Positions 12,601-26,900 of a DNA stretch of 64,000 bases are shown one piece after another; the first letter of the stretch is position 1, and each line of letters opens with the position of its first letter. The notes below the pieces were generated by a model. That model did no database searches. It saw only the letters and a program-made list of their open reading frames with translations, and was not told where the DNA came from. The position numbers and the translations under genes are program-made. Location: NCBI GenBank assembly GCA_040954595.2, contig CM082578.2, positions 7,254,001-7,318,000 on the forward strand, given 5' to 3'. The stretch is from Balanoglossus misakiensis (Eukaryota; Hemichordata).

Positions 12601-13810
12601 TATTCCCCCCCCCCCCTCCGAGCAATTCATGCATGCACTCATCCTTCCTGTCTCTGCTTTCAGTCTTTGAATCACATCAACATGCTATGTTCTGTATTTT
12701 CCCGTTTTGCAATCTGAGCGTAGGTTTGATTGAATTGTGTGTGCCTTTTTTACCTGTTAGCTGTGAAACGGTTTCTTGTGTGGGTTGACTTGTTTTTCTT
12801 TCTTTCACTGAGTTGATAAACTGATTTTCTGTGATTGTATTTTTGGTGACAGGTGTACTGAAGTGCAGTTTTCATTTGGTAAAATGGACGTTTTCTGAGT
12901 GGCTCTCATGCACTTTTGTAGCAACATTTATTGTGACAAAAATGAACATTATCTTATACAATATTAGAAAATACATTTCATCAGCTGTGAATCACATGTT
13001 TTCGCGATGCTGTTTAAGTTTAGAATGACAGCAGCAGAATGATCGCGTTTAATGAAATAGTGTTCGTCATTGGAATCGATAGAGTGTCACTCATGTCAAG
13101 CGATGGACATTTAGAACGACAGGGGGTTATGTTCGAGATCTGGACAGGTAATGTTTTCTGCGTGTGAATTATATTCAGTCTTCAGTGGGCATTGCTGTAC
13201 CGTGCTGCCCTGACAGAAAATCATTCGGAATGAACAAGATCATTGAACTGCCTTGTCTGGCAGAGATCTGTACAGCAAAGTAGTATAACAACGATCTTCT
13301 GCCAATGGATTCTTGCATGCGTGGCTGTCGCAACCAATCAGCAGGCAGGAATAACGGCCAGCTGAACTCTGCCACTCTAAGGTTACCTGAATTGGAAAGC
13401 GCAGCATTTTCTGACACGGTTATCGCTTTATAAGAAGTTGTCTCGTGCGGTGTGTGTGCATCGCTGTCGTGGAATGTCTTATAAATATCTACGTGAGATA
13501 TAATGTTACGTGTATTTTGCAGAATATGAGGCCGCAAAAGTTAAGATATTGTGGTGCGCATGTAGTGAGTGTGAAGCGATACGCAATCTGTTCAGGTTTA
13601 GCGGTATATAGCCAAGTCTGTGCTTCATCAAGGCAATCGAGGTTGTCACCTCTTGCACGTCATAACACTGACAGTTTCTGAAGCCAAGTCAGGGCTAAGG
13701 GTCGCAGATAGGAAAAATCTATTTGGGTTGGTCTGCCCACTGAAGCGGGAAACAGAACAAAATGACTATAAAAATCAAATTTATTGAGAAGTGTGCACAG
13801 AGCAAGCAAG

Positions 13811-13835
13811 GGAGAGAGAGAGAGAGAGACTGAAA

Positions 13836-13880
<45 letters not shown>

Positions 13881-13909
13881 TATAGAGACAGCGAGAAAGA
13901 GAGAGAGAG
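13811..13909. repeat. Imperfect (AG)n-rich tract
   Basis: The AG/GA repeat is interrupted by GATA, CAGA and ACTGAAAA units. It is the source of a Ser-Leu frame on the minus strand. Confidence 0.9.
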
Positions 13910-14366
13910 TTTTTAAGAAAACATTATTGATGGAATTCAGCTCATTTCTTACTTTGATGCCAACGGCCTTCTCTCTGTTACTCTGTTGTGTATCAAATGC
14001 ATGATGGGAATAGATTAATACCTGAGTAGGTCTAAGGTACTACTTTCACGTGTAATTGCCTCCATCACATGACAGTAATCACTGATAAATATGATTAAGA
14101 TGTATGCTTTTTGCCGTGCCCCCCAATTCTTGACATGTGATATTAAGCATGCAAAGTAAAGTACAGTTTTCTAAATGCAGCCCCGAGAGGTCTGGGTTTT
14201 TTTGTGTGATGTCAAGAAATGAAAAGATTGAAGATTTTATTTTTAGAAATGGGATATTTTGTGTTGAGCTTTTGAATGCAGTGGAGGTATACGGTTTAAA
14301 GAAGGATTTTTTCTTTTTAATAGATTTCTCGTTTTAGTTATGAGGCACATTTGAAACAGAATTACT

Positions 14367-14438
14367 GTTGTCATGGCAACGGTCAATAGTAGAATTCCAG
14401 TATTTTTCAGGAATTAATCCTGTTGTTTCCATGGTTAC
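14367..14438. promoter_or_regulatory. Pair of RFX X-box-like palindromes
   Basis: GTTGTCATGGCAAC at 14367-14380 and GTTTCCATGGTTAC at 14425-14438 both fit the palindromic X-box bound by RFX factors (GTTNCCATGGNAAC). They lie 58 bp apart, with unrelated flanks. Confidence 0.5.
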
Positions 14439-14924
14439 ATGTACATTGGTGTGTGTTACAGTAATTCACTGAATGACTTTCCAATCCTGTTGGATGGTGT
14501 GAGTTTATCAAAATTGCAAGCTGAATGATTCAGATGATGTTGATACAGACAGCAGTGGAATGCTTGCATGGGTATAGTACTGCTAACAGCATTCGCAAAT
14601 CAACAAATCAATACTTGAGATTTCCTTACTGCGTCTAATCACATGTGTTTAACATTTATTTGACACATTTTTATGCAAAGAGATTTCTTTCTGTATGAGT
14701 CATGGCAGTGTTGGTATGAATCTTGCCTTATTTGTACTTTTGGTAAAATTGGTTAATTAACTCATTTTAAAAATCAGACAACCTGGATTTTGTGGGTTTA
14801 CGGTAGAAATGGAGAGACATTATAAAGAACACATTTGTACCGTGGAAATGAAACGTCCACGTCAAAGAATGACAGAGGGGAGAAGCAATTTCTAGTCGTG
14901 ATGTATTATGAATGTAATACTTAT

Positions 14925-15090
14925 ATATAATTCCCCCGTATTTCGAACGAGTGTGCCTGCGTCGCGGACGAGTGATTCCCCGTATAGCGGCCGTATCCCT
15001 CCGAGCCGCAGGCGAGGAGGGATACAGCTATACGGGGAATCACGAGTTCGCGACGCAGGTACACGAGTGAGGAATACGGGGGAATTATAT
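14925..15090. repeat. 166-bp GC-rich foldback (hairpin), copy 2
   Basis: This is the reverse complement of the foldback at 7997-8162, with the same arm-to-arm mismatches. The mismatches were therefore inherited with the element rather than arising independently in each copy. Confidence 0.85.
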
Positions 15091-15629
15091 GTTTATCACA
15101 TACATAGATCCGCTAATTTTGATTTTCAAATAAATCTCTTTGTGGTTGCGATAAAATTTGGAACTATTTTGTGCAAAATTGAAGATCGATGTTATGCGGT
15201 CTATCTGTCAGGTGACTCAGGTCACGACCTGGACGATTCTGGTTTTGGCGAGGACCCGTCTGTCGTGCTGGATTTCATCGTCCGTCAAGGTTTCACTGGA
15301 GCAGGAAACCTTTCTTGTGCCTTTTGCTAGACCGTTTTGCTCTAATCGTCGCATCAAAATTTTTGCGAATACTCAGTTTTGTACCTGTCGCTCGTTCCAC
15401 AACGCGACGACTTTGGCTCAGCACTGACGACCTCGCGACAGTTTTGGTGCAGGTTGGTGCGATAAAAATGTACACAGGTAAAACTAATCGTCGATCGTCC
15501 ATATTTACACATACGAAACATTTTATTTATCTTTGCTTATTTTTTATTATCGAAATAAAACCAACAATTGCACTGAATTTTGTCGCCCTAAGAGGACTTT
15601 GTTTACAAGTTTAAAATAGTTCCGTTTGG

Positions 15630-15691
15630 TGACGTCAGAGGGATGGGTATTACAATAACGCTTGGTGCAAATTTACCTACGTCTGACGTCA
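15630..15691. promoter_or_regulatory. Two perfect CRE palindromes inside the composite element, copy 2
   Basis: TGACGTCA occurs at 15630-15637 and 15684-15691, the counterparts of the copy 1 sites with the same spacing. Conservation in both copies could simply reflect recent duplication. Confidence 0.5.
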
Positions 15692-17917
15692 TACTATGGT
15701 ATATGCGGAGCTATGTATGTGATAATCCTGAAAAACTATCGTATGCACATCCTCTCAAATGGTCTGATCAAATCGGTCTTCGGCAAAATTGCTTGTGTAT
15801 CAGGTGATCAAGTTTGAAAGAGGAAATGCAGAAAGACAAATTGTGATATTTGAAATACGAGCTATTAAAAATATCAAATTTAAGACCCTCGGAGCATTTT
15901 GGAGTACCCTGGCGTAGATAGTACAACTGCAGTACGATGTATCATATTGCAGAGTTTGATTTTTACTGTAAAAGTCGCGTATGATTTTTTTTTTCAATGT
16001 AGAGAGATAAGCGAAAGTCTAGAACAATATTTTAGACATCAGTTTGATCTTTAATCTTCTGTAGTGAATTTTACCTGACGTTTCAGGTAAGCAGTGCGGT
16101 GGACCGTACCCGCCCAGTTTTTCCAAACAAGACAAGACACCGAGCCTCGCTGTTTTTCCCACCCTTTGCCAAATGATTTCTATATAGCTTCATGCCGTCC
16201 AGGGCCCAAGCTTGACACCGTGAAAGTTGCAAATCGACTTGAGATAATAATGTGACTGTGCATCTAGAGACTTGTGGAATTTGACTCGGCTCCTGACGAG
16301 AAAACGAGAACCTGTAAATCTGTCTTTTGGGGCTTTGTGAATTCCCCGAGAATGTTCAATCCTACATAAACAGAAGATTGCTTTCAATATTCCCAGATGA
16401 TTGCGAAGTTATTTTTTTTTTCACTTCAGATTTTTGACTTCCGTGTATTCTGCTCAGTGACTCATCTTCCTGAGCATCTTTGAATTCCAAGATTTGAATT
16501 GGTAAAAATTGAAATTAAGATATGCAATGAGTAGAGACCCCCCCCCCCCTTTTTGATTCTGGTCTGTGTGTTTTCCGCACACAAGAGCTTGTTTTGTGAT
16601 GCGTATAGTATGGTTGGAAGAAATTGACTGGAAAATCCTGGAATCGTACAGGAGTCCACCAACATGAGAGCAGCAAAGATCTCTTATCCTCACTCTCCAC
16701 GAAATCTTTTATTGGACTTGACAGGAAGAAGGGATTCCATTATATCTGTAAAATCAATTTTGAAAAATTTCCCACAACAGGAAAATTTAGTGGTGGAAGT
16801 ATTTATGTCTGATGTGTGTGTATGAACCCTTTCAAGATCATTGTGGTGCATTTTGTATTTAATGTGCACCATCATCTCTGCTTTCTTGATAATTACCGGC
16901 TCAGTTGGACGACAAAACTCTCATCCTCTCTCAAAATGGAGTACCGGTACCTTTGAAAGCCATCCACAGATTTTAATACTTCAAAATAAAAATCTTAATG
17001 ACAGGAAATTTTCAGAATTTGAAAGCATACAAATGACAACTTTGATTCTTGATTGCACACGGTCGTTAGCAACGCAGGATGAATCATGGTTTGATAATTT
17101 TTATGTGACAGGAAGGAGAACAAAAAATGAAGAGAAATTTTCAGGATCTCGAATTTTATGAGTGGAGATAATTCCAACCCTATACCCAAATTTCTATAAG
17201 GGAAGATGGAATTTTAAGAAAACACATTTACCTGTATAATAAACTCTAAATTGTAAAAATCCTCACATAATCAGATCAATTTTAAACCAATAAGAAACTG
17301 GCAGTTTTTAAACAGGATGACTCAAGGGCTGACAGTTGGATGTAAGGAAAGAGCAAACAATCTAAGTTTGTATTTCTGTGAAAATGATTGAAAAATGTGA
17401 TTGTCATAGCTTATGGAGGATCATGATGACTTCATTATTTTATATATCTCCTAGATTTACTAAGCTTCATTGATGTTTGTGAAGACTGCAAAATAGATGT
17501 GTATTTACATGTAATTGTAAATTATTTCATTTGTGCATGGTATTGATAATGTAATGTTGTGTAGAATGCAAGAGATTATTAATATTGATGGAATTGTTAG
17601 AAAGTTGCAAGGTTACCTTATTTTTTTCTGAATTAATAATTTTCTGAATTCTGTGTTCAAGGTGTCGCTGAGTATTACTCAGTATACTATTCAAGAATTT
17701 TGGTTTGTATAAGTTGGCCCTGTCTCTAAGTTCAATGTCTAGTTCAATGTACACATCCGAAGGTTTCACTTACAGTCAGAGGATCACAGCCATTGAAGAG
17801 ATAAAAGAGCCATTTAAAGCCTCGTTCGTTATTTCAGAACAGTTAGCGGCCGCATCTTGACTTCCCTGTAGAGTGATGTTACTTCGTTGATCTCCTCATA
17901 TTTGCGAGTTTGCAGTC

Positions 17918-17931
17918 ATTGCCATGGTAAC
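17918..17931. promoter_or_regulatory. RFX X-box-like palindrome
   Basis: ATTGCCATGGTAAC differs from the palindromic X-box consensus at the first base only. It is part of the dispersed set described in the findings. Confidence 0.4.
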
Positions 17932-20900
17932 AACAGAGGGCCGTTGTGGCGTAAAGTGATGCCTTGATATTCTCCCAGCTTTCTCTCCTTGCTTCCCTCC
18001 TCTCTCCCACTGTCTGTCTGTCTGTCTCCTGTTGAAAATTCTGGTACCTATATAATATAGGGACTACCCCAGGTTTAATCGTAGATGTGGTTTCACAACT
18101 TGTAAAAGCCGTTCCCTTTTTTATCCGGTACGAAAGTCGGGAAATCCAAGTTGTCGGAATGGTAGAGTAAACATCATCATCACTTTAGGGACAGTATTTT
18201 TATCCCAGCATGGGTCGGTCATAACTAAAGTTTCAGTGGGACTCAAAGAACACAAAGGGACGTGTGTCGGCCCCTTTCATCTGGCGCTCGCCCTTCTTAG
18301 GAAGCGATATGAGAGATCAGATATTTCTGTTCATGTGTCAGCCTAGCTCGGGGTCAGAAATATTTTGATATTTTCTTTCGAAGCATTCCAAAATAGCTGT
18401 TAGGGGAGACGGTGAGTTCTTAATGAACGGGCAGCTGTAACAGATAAGGACCCAGCAGTATGTCCGACTGGTAATAACTTTCTTTTTCATCAGAACCATT
18501 TGTGCCGAACACCCATCCCTTTGGTGGAAAGGTGTTTTTTTTTTACCTGATTAGCATACATCGGTCAGCGTCTCATTATTAAGCGATGTTTTTTTAAAAG
18601 CTGTATGATGACGAGATTTGTGGTAGATTTGGATGGTATGGTTCAAGCAATTGTGGTGGGAAAGTCGGGTATTTAATTTTGTGTCCGTGGCAACGCATCA
18701 CCAAAGGGGATGAAAATAATTGAGTTTAAAAAATGAACACAGGAAAGCTTACGTGGGATTTAGCGTGATGAAAGAGTATTGTTTGGGATGACTTTGTGAT
18801 TGAATGCCATCGAGTTCAGATAGAGATTCGACGGGGGCCGCGTGTCGGTCGATGGACCTTCCTCGCTGTGCCTCGATCGCTACGTGCAGAGGTCTCTGAC
18901 AGCTCATCAGCATTTAAATTAAACTGCTTCAATTATAGAAAACTGGCCTTTTCTTTCTATCAGGAAACCGGGGAATCATCCCCTTTTTTCTCTCTCTCCA
19001 GATTCCGAAGCTATGTAAAATGCAGATTTAATCATCATTCGGGAAGGTAGTTCTGTCAGTCCGTGTAACTGTCGTTTCCTCTCCCCCAAGGGGAGAAAAT
19101 AATTTTGGTGCCGGATTTTTTTTTAGTTTGCTTTCCTGTTCTGCATGTATAAGGTATCATCTTTTTTTTCTTTTTTGCAAATATCGTGTTAAATGGAAAA
19201 ATCCCCCGTCAGGAGTTCTGACAAAATGCAACGAAGCCGATACTGAAAATATTTAAACCACGCTATGAATTCGCCATCAGTTCTTGAAACCCGCAAAGTA
19301 GCCTTGTTGGGGAATTCGTGATGAGGAATGATTTTCTTCTTCATTTTTACTGAGAATTAGAGAGAGAAGAGCGGAAATACAAAGATAGAAATTTTTTTCC
19401 CCGTCCAATTTCCATTTATGGATTGCGCTGGTTTGAGTGCGTCGGCGGGTAATGTGTTAATCTCTGTAGTCAGAGCGTGGTTCTGTTCACTCAGCCATGC
19501 CTTCATGGATGGGCTGGCTTTGGCCGGTAAAAGATGTCAAAGAGTTGGCTTAGCACTGCACTGCATTACACTACAGCATGTTGCAGTGTAAGTTTTTGAA
19601 ACAATTGTTGAAATGGTTGCAGTGTTGCTAATTTTTTTATAGGAATTAACATGTTTAGCAACCAGTAGTTTGTCTGCAAAACTGTCCAAATTGCGTTCTA
19701 TGGTGCTTTATCGCACATGTATGAAAATTTGCATGAAAGGTTGTTCATTGTGTCATATCAATGCCGTCTAATATACAACATTTTTATAAGCTATTCAGAT
19801 GAAAAAGAATTCAGTTTGGGAGAGTATACGCTTTGACGAGTAATTGCATGATCGCGTCGCCGGCGCTCGGTTCCGAGAAAGACACGCAGAAAAAAAAAAC
19901 ACGAAGTTAATTGAGAACAAATCTGTTACAGGCACTAGTGGCAGTGATCAAAATACAGCGTGAACACAACTCAATCTTCTCACCGCAAGTTGAACCGGGC
20001 CACGTCTCTTCAATAATTTGACTTAGATTGTCGGCAACATCAATGGAGCACCGCAACGTCAATGGTCTAAATAAAATTGATTTCGCAAACATCATTTTTT
20101 CCCCCTCACCAATCTGGTTATAGGCGGGAATAAATGCTGTAGTCTGTGTCCTCAGTTGCTTGCCGGCACAATTTTAGATGCATCTGAACATTTCTGAAAT
20201 GAAAAAAAAAACGGAGGAAAGGGGTCAATACGTAAAGCAGACGAAAGGCGTTTTATTCGGGTACTAGGACATGAAGATTCTAATTTTGAAATTGAAAAGA
20301 GGATTTTAAACACTCTGCGAAGCTCCTCTTGCCCGTAGATGTGTCCGCCTCGGGAGTGGAGTTGTATAAGATGGTGTGTCACAGTTAATTATTCTCAATT
20401 ATTTACTCCTTTTCTTGGTTTGCATTTTCCGTCTCTGAGTGTATTTTATTGACTTTTGGGGATTAGCCGGGCAGAATTCATGAATCCGTAGAAGCTATTT
20501 GGTTTTCTGTCCGTCACCGGGCTTTGTACAAGTTTAGACAACTGCTTTTCTTAACACAGCTCAGCCGCGTCATTAATGGATAGTCGCCTCCCCCGAGAAC
20601 GCCTGTCTTCTTATTTTTTTCCCTTTGCCAGAGAGACAATTATCGGAGCTAACTGCTGTAGTTTCCTCAGATTAAACTAGAATATACACAGCATATGTCA
20701 ACAAAGACGGGAGACCCAGGGTCTCGCAGGATGCTCGGGATTTGCGTCTGTCAAACTTCGTGGGTTTTTCTTCGTAGATTGAACACAAAATCTGACTTAG
20801 AATAGTGGCTGCAAGCACAGTAAAATCAAAAATGTTAAGTTAACACAAACAATATGAGATTATTGCACAGTGCATTCAGCTTCATCAGATATATGATTAT

Positions 20901-20961
20901 ATACACGAAAATATTACTCTCTCGCATTCACCGATTTGCCTTGTTTGACACGTTAGATGCA

Positions 20962-20975
20962 GTTGCCATGGTAAC
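20962..20975. promoter_or_regulatory. RFX X-box palindrome (perfect consensus)
   Basis: GTTGCCATGGTAAC is a full match to the RFX X-box consensus GTTNCCATGGNAAC. Confidence 0.5.
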
Positions 20976-23900
20976 AGATATGTTTGAGAGAAGTATGCAG
21001 AGAAAAAAAAATTGAAAAGGGTGATGTAGACCATATAAGCTGTTTAACATCAGTTTCTGTCCATTGTTGCGTGTTAGTAACTGGATGGCATGGTATGGTA
21101 TAGTCAATTAATTCTGGGCTACATATAGCAACAAGGAAATTGTTACTAGTTACTCATAGTATCTTGAATGTAACAACTCAGGAGAAGGGGATGTGGTAGA
21201 CTAGATTCTGCATAGCGTACGTGTGTATATGTGTGTGTGTATTAAATTATCTCAGCTTAAACTGGTTGGGTAGATGCTCAACTGATTTGAAATTAAGAAA
21301 TTATGCAGTCCTACAGTATCTGGGAAGGTAGATGCTGATATTTCATATGAACCTCAGAAATACCCTGTTAATTTCCCTGTGAGGTACTTGACTACACCAG
21401 AGTATCGGTTTAGAAAATCAGAAAGCGCAGCGTATGAGAATACCTAAGCAAACCGGCTGTCATAATTGATGCAGTCACTATGAACACAGACAGATAGGAA
21501 TATTGTGTGATCTTTACTTCAGTGGAAATATTGACCTCCCAGGTGAAACGCAATGTGGATTCGTGTTGATCTGTATATATTGCTTTAGATGCTGTTTTTT
21601 TCTTCATCTGATTTTATAACACCAGGTTTGCAAAAAAAAGAAAAATCATTACGGCTTAATGATCTGACCGGTGTCGTATTTTGGACGGTCATTAAAGGTA
21701 AACTCATTCCACTAAAAATCTTCGGGATTGTTCGCCGAGTACTTGTTAGGCGAGCCAAGATTTGTTACTTTCAGCCGTAATTGGACAGGGATTGTTGGGC
21801 GAGAACTGAAAATGATAAATTTCTATAAAAGCAGGCTGTATTTTGTTGCTACTTTATATTGGAGCTGCATTCACAGAAAAAAAAGTAACATGTTCCACGC
21901 AGTTTTGTGTGATGCACGTTCTCGTGGGATGAGGATCTCCTTGTGATGTTTTCCCTTTCTGAATTTTCTTCCCCCTAACAACTATCTTCTTTTTTTTTTC
22001 ATTTCTGAATACCTGAACTATTTTTGCCAAGTGCTGCTTTGAACTGAGTCAAACGGGTCTTTCACGCACCTTTCTTCATTTGCTGCATAATTCCAATAAT
22101 CAAGACAGCAGTCTTCAAAAAATAGTCATTTTTTTCTCAATCGATGCTAACAGACCGTGATATTAAGCAGACATCTCAGATGTTGGAAAGGGGGGGGGGG
22201 GGAGAGAAAATCGATATTAGACGGATAAAACTGAAGTCAGCCAGGATCAGGATAAAAAATGTCGGAATGATTGAAATATTTGCATATGAAAAGAACTCAA
22301 TACAGACCTAAATGGAGACTCTCAAGATTGCTGATAATTCAAGGTCTGCTTCAGGGTCAGAGGTCACGCGACCAAGTTTCTGAGGGGTGGGAGTAATTTT
22401 GTCGTCGTGTTGACGCATTCTTCCAGAGTGAAATATTCGCGTGTTGAAGACTTCCATATATCATTGTATAGAGCGCAGCTTAAAAATTTGATAGTATTTG
22501 GAAAACAGTCGGCTGGCGTAGTATAAACAGGCTATTTTAAAATGAACATTTTAGGATTTCTGTTAGTATATATATACAAATACCACTTGAGAGAGAGCGA
22601 GAGAGTGAGAGAGAAATCCTGCATCTCTTCAAGATGTTTGCAGAGAGTGTGTATATACCCAGTCAATTGTATTCAAGCAATTATTTTGGCAGCACGCATA
22701 CAAATGTGGGGTTTTACCCCTTTCACATTCAGAGTCCCCACACTGCCCGAGGGCGGATATGCAAAGTATGGTTTTCTTTTTGTGAGATCTGTTGTCACCA
22801 CACACCTTGACTCACCGCTATCGTTTTTCCCGCACGATTGTTGCTACACAGCCTCATCAGAACTGGGAAAAATGGAGGGAAAAATATAACGCTTGAAGAT
22901 TTCAATCATAATTGTGAGATAAGTTCTCGGACGATGCTATCTTCATTTCCCCATATTATAAAACGCGCTCCGCTTTTTCATGGTCAGTATATATATATAT
23001 ACACAGTCTGATGGAAATCTCCGCTGGTTGGAAATTGTCAGATATACGATAGGCCAACTTTGGTTGCAGTATTTTAGTCGTGATCTATTAACTGTGTAAA
23101 TTACCTTACAGGATCGAGAGTGTATTTCTTTAGGCAGTAGAGGAAAAATCTACAAGTCATTTAATAGTCAAGTACTGCGCACACACTGAGCAAATGATAA
23201 TCATCCAATTCTGTTAAACATTTGCGGCGAGAATTTTTTTTTGGTCGCAGCGAAGTGTTCACGTTAGGGCTTTTTTTACATGTGAAAAGGTGTGAAATGT
23301 GATGCTGGTCGTAGCTGCGTGCGTGTAAAGTGAGCATTTATCAAGCTCGGTTTGTGTGGAGACACGTTGTAGGGGTGTTGAGGGTTTAAACGGAAAGTGG
23401 GTGAGAACTATTGGCGTGCGTGTGACTCGGTATGCTGAAGGCCCCAGTGGTGAAATACAGGAGCCACATCTATTTAACCCGAGAGTTTAAATGACAATTA
23501 TACTACAATGTAACACAACATTGCATTGAAACTCAATCCCAACTGCTCATTAATATCTCTCTCTCTCTCTCTGTCTCTCTCTCGTCTCCGCGCGCATAAA
23601 AGGCAAGTCATTTGCATAGCTACCCAGCATGCACGGCTAATGAGCTCATTACCAAACACCGGGGACAAATAGGAAAGCCCGATGTTGGGGAGAATGGAAA
23701 GTGGGTGGGTGTTACCTTAGCAATGAAGCGTGAGTTTGATGACAATTGGGAGAGAGCTGCATCTATGCGAGTTCAGCTTCCACTCAGTGTAAAGTATATA
23801 TGTTATCCAGAAGCTGAATTCTCTGCTCCAGGTAGAGAGAGAGAGAGAGGGTAAAAAACATTCGCCATCCTCCAAGTGGAAGTTTACTGGTTTTACAGTC

Positions 23901-26900
23901 ATGCATTGGTGGTGCAGATTGAGAACATAAGCTGAAGCGGTTTTGATTTTTTCTTGTGTGTGCATGGTGTCGACGCCAGAGTTGTCATTGACTTGGAGGA
24001 GGGACTCACTGTATTAGTGGTGGAGTATATATGGAGTAATGGGAGAGGCCGTGTTTGCTGGTAATTGAAGTGATGTCTGTGGCCGTCTGCGTCTCCCGAG
24101 TGCAGTGAGAAGGAAAATACGCCCGGTAAACAAGATCAGCTGAGAGTATATATACGCACCGCAGATTTTCTTGCAACTGGTTTTGGGGTGTCACTGACTG
24201 CTGTGCTTGTAGTCAGGTTCTGGTTACTGTCATTTACACCTGAGAACATGCCCAGGTTTTTTTTTTCTTCTTGTCCTGGAAACGTACCGGGTGAAGAGAT
24301 AATGTGACCGAAAAAACTAAACCACTGTTTCTTACTGAACTTGAACACGGTAATGGAACAACTCTATCAGGATGACAACAATTGTACATTTCAAAACCAG
24401 GATTGTTAATTAATTCCATTGATTTTTACACACACAAAAAAAAAACCTGGAGAAAAGCGTATGAAGATTTTTGATTTCGCTCCTTGAGAATTGAATTAAC
24501 GTCTTGGAGACTAAGCTGAAGATGGATTTCATCATTTTAAAAGTAAGTCGAATTTCTTGCATATTTGGCATAATTGACCAAACCATGTGTTGTAAGGTTC
24601 TAACAGGGATAAAAGGCTTGCCCCCACTGCTTGTGCTAGGTCATCTGGCAGACCGCCACCGCACATGAGTGAGTGGCTCCGAGTTTTTTTAAAAAAAACT
24701 TTTATTTTTCCACACCAGTGATTTATGCACTCAATGCCAGGGAAGTTCACACAGCCGTTACTTGATTTCTCTTCACAAAGCTAAACAGCTCCGGCCAGAA
24801 ACTCTAATCTGTTATTCTTGGATTGAGTTGTGTTTCGTTTAAAGAAAACTGTTACCTCATTGAATCGGGCCCACCATTGTCTGATCAGTCATTGCAGCGT
24901 TAAAGGTGTTTTCTTTACAAGCACCATATAATTCATGAGGTCTAATTTGTTTACTAGTTAACATTATAGCCGATATGAGCCACTCGGGCTATTGTGCGCC
25001 CAGTCAAGGAGTACTTTGTTCCGGCCACAATTGCCGACGTCAACAGCTTGCTTGCAAACTTTTGGGGTTTGTTTTTCCGCCGCGATAATGCGGTCGGAAG
25101 TGCCGCGTTCACACTCCGGCATGCTTCACTAATTATTATTGGCCACAATATCGCCCCGTTTAAATTTCATGGCTACTGATCAAAGTGTGTTTGGAATTTT
25201 ATGCATTGCTGTGCATTAGTGTTTAGCTTTATGCCAGCCGTGCGTTCCTGATCCTACGCGCGGTGGATTTCTGAGTATATATACTTGTCGGCTTGTGGGA
25301 TTGTAGGGTATTGGCTTTCTCTGCTCAGTTTGAGCTGGATGGTGCCATTAATTTGGCGGGCTTGGTTTCTGCTGTGGCACATGTTGATGTTTCAAGTGTT
25401 TGTGATATACCGCTAATGAGTTTTTCCTAAGAGATTCCTCGGCCTTGCCAAACATTTATGTGGTGTACGACAACAGTTCTGCATTTCAAAAGTGTGTATC
25501 AGTGTCTGCTTATACTATACGCAGTGTAAAAATTGAACTTCTCCAAAATAGTTAATTGCTCCATGCTGAATAAAATGTTAACTTCATTAATACACATCGC
25601 GTTTCTTCCGAAAGACGTTGACGAAAAACCCCACAACGATATTTAATAAACAATCCATATTGATGACATTCCTTGAACTTTTAAACTCTGAGAAAAAAAC
25701 TGGTGAATTTGCACTGTTCTGACTTTTTATTGTGGGCAACCTCATCAAAAATGATTCAATTTACCACTTATATTTACGCGCAGGCTGATAATCGTATTTA
25801 TTTTTTAATTCAGAACCGACTGGCACAAACCCAGTGTTTCTGGCATTAGACAAGACCCACCTCATAAAGTATAATACCAGAGTAGTTTCTGCTCTTGACA
25901 TTTTTATTCCTGCAGAAAATTAATAGATCAGAAATACTGCGTAAAGTGAAGTGATATCTTGTACTTCCTGATGTAAATCTCTCTTTTCCAGTGCAGTTGA
26001 GAATCTTTTGCTCTTTCTGAGTTTTAAAAGTGACAGCTATTTCGGCTTCAAACTCGTGACACGCTTGCACATTAATTCTCACTTTTTTCAAAGCACACAA
26101 TCATATTACATGTACATCTCTTTCCAGTTTATACCCCTTGACAGAAAGCAGACCTTTTATCTGCACTTTCCCGCACACAAAAGGTAACATGGCAATCCTG
26201 AGCAAACACCAGTGCATTAAGCAGCAGGGAATATCATCGTTATTAATAAATGTTTGCGAGATGCACCCCTTTCAGATCCCAGCCAGAACAAACACTAGGG
26301 CACAAAAAGTACTGTCATGTCAGTATACAGTTGTGTGGTGTGGCTGCAATTTGCATGTACACTTAATATATCGCCCATTGTTGGCTCATGTCATGTTAGA
26401 TCGTTTTAATGCCCATCTCTGTTTCACGGCACTTTGTAATCATCAGTGTGCACACTGCCCAAACTGGCAAATTAGCTTTATTCTTTTTTTGTTTTTTGTT
26501 TTTTGTTTCAGGCTTTCCTTCTCCCTGTAATTTCCTCCTCGACCCCCGAGGTCATCTTTGTGCCATCATTGTCATATAGATTTAAGTAGTTCTTGTCTGT
26601 CAGATATAGACAGTCACATAGATAAAATGCTTCTTGCTTAGTAACGCTGTCTGTGGAGATCTGAGTTTGAAAGGGAAAAAATCGCGAGAGAATGGATCTG
26701 ACCCCTCTTGACACGTTTGCTTTCAGCCTTTTTGTCATTCATCTGTGTGTGTCGGCCGTAAATGCACATTTTTCCACTCAGTTAGAGCTGGCACCGGTGT
26801 ATGTTAAGGTACACCCTGATAAAAAACTACTTTTTTTCCCCATTCTAACTAATGGTCGAACGTCGAAACAGGTGATAGCTGATCCTGATAAGACAAGCAA

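Larger units (their letters stand above)
14925..15725 (-). mobile_element. Composite TIR plus foldback element, copy 2 (inverted relative to copy 1)
   Basis: This is a near-identical copy of 7361-8162 on the opposite strand: foldback 14925-15090, then the TIR body 15093-15725 ending CTATGTATGTGATAA. By eye it differs from copy 1 by scattered substitutions, a 12-bp insertion near the start of the MDDRRLVLP frame, a 6-bp in-frame difference on the other strand, and an 8-bp indel that breaks that frame. It is not flanked by pogo-like sequence, so it marks an independent insertion and helps define the element's ends. No clear target duplication longer than TA is visible. Confidence 0.75.
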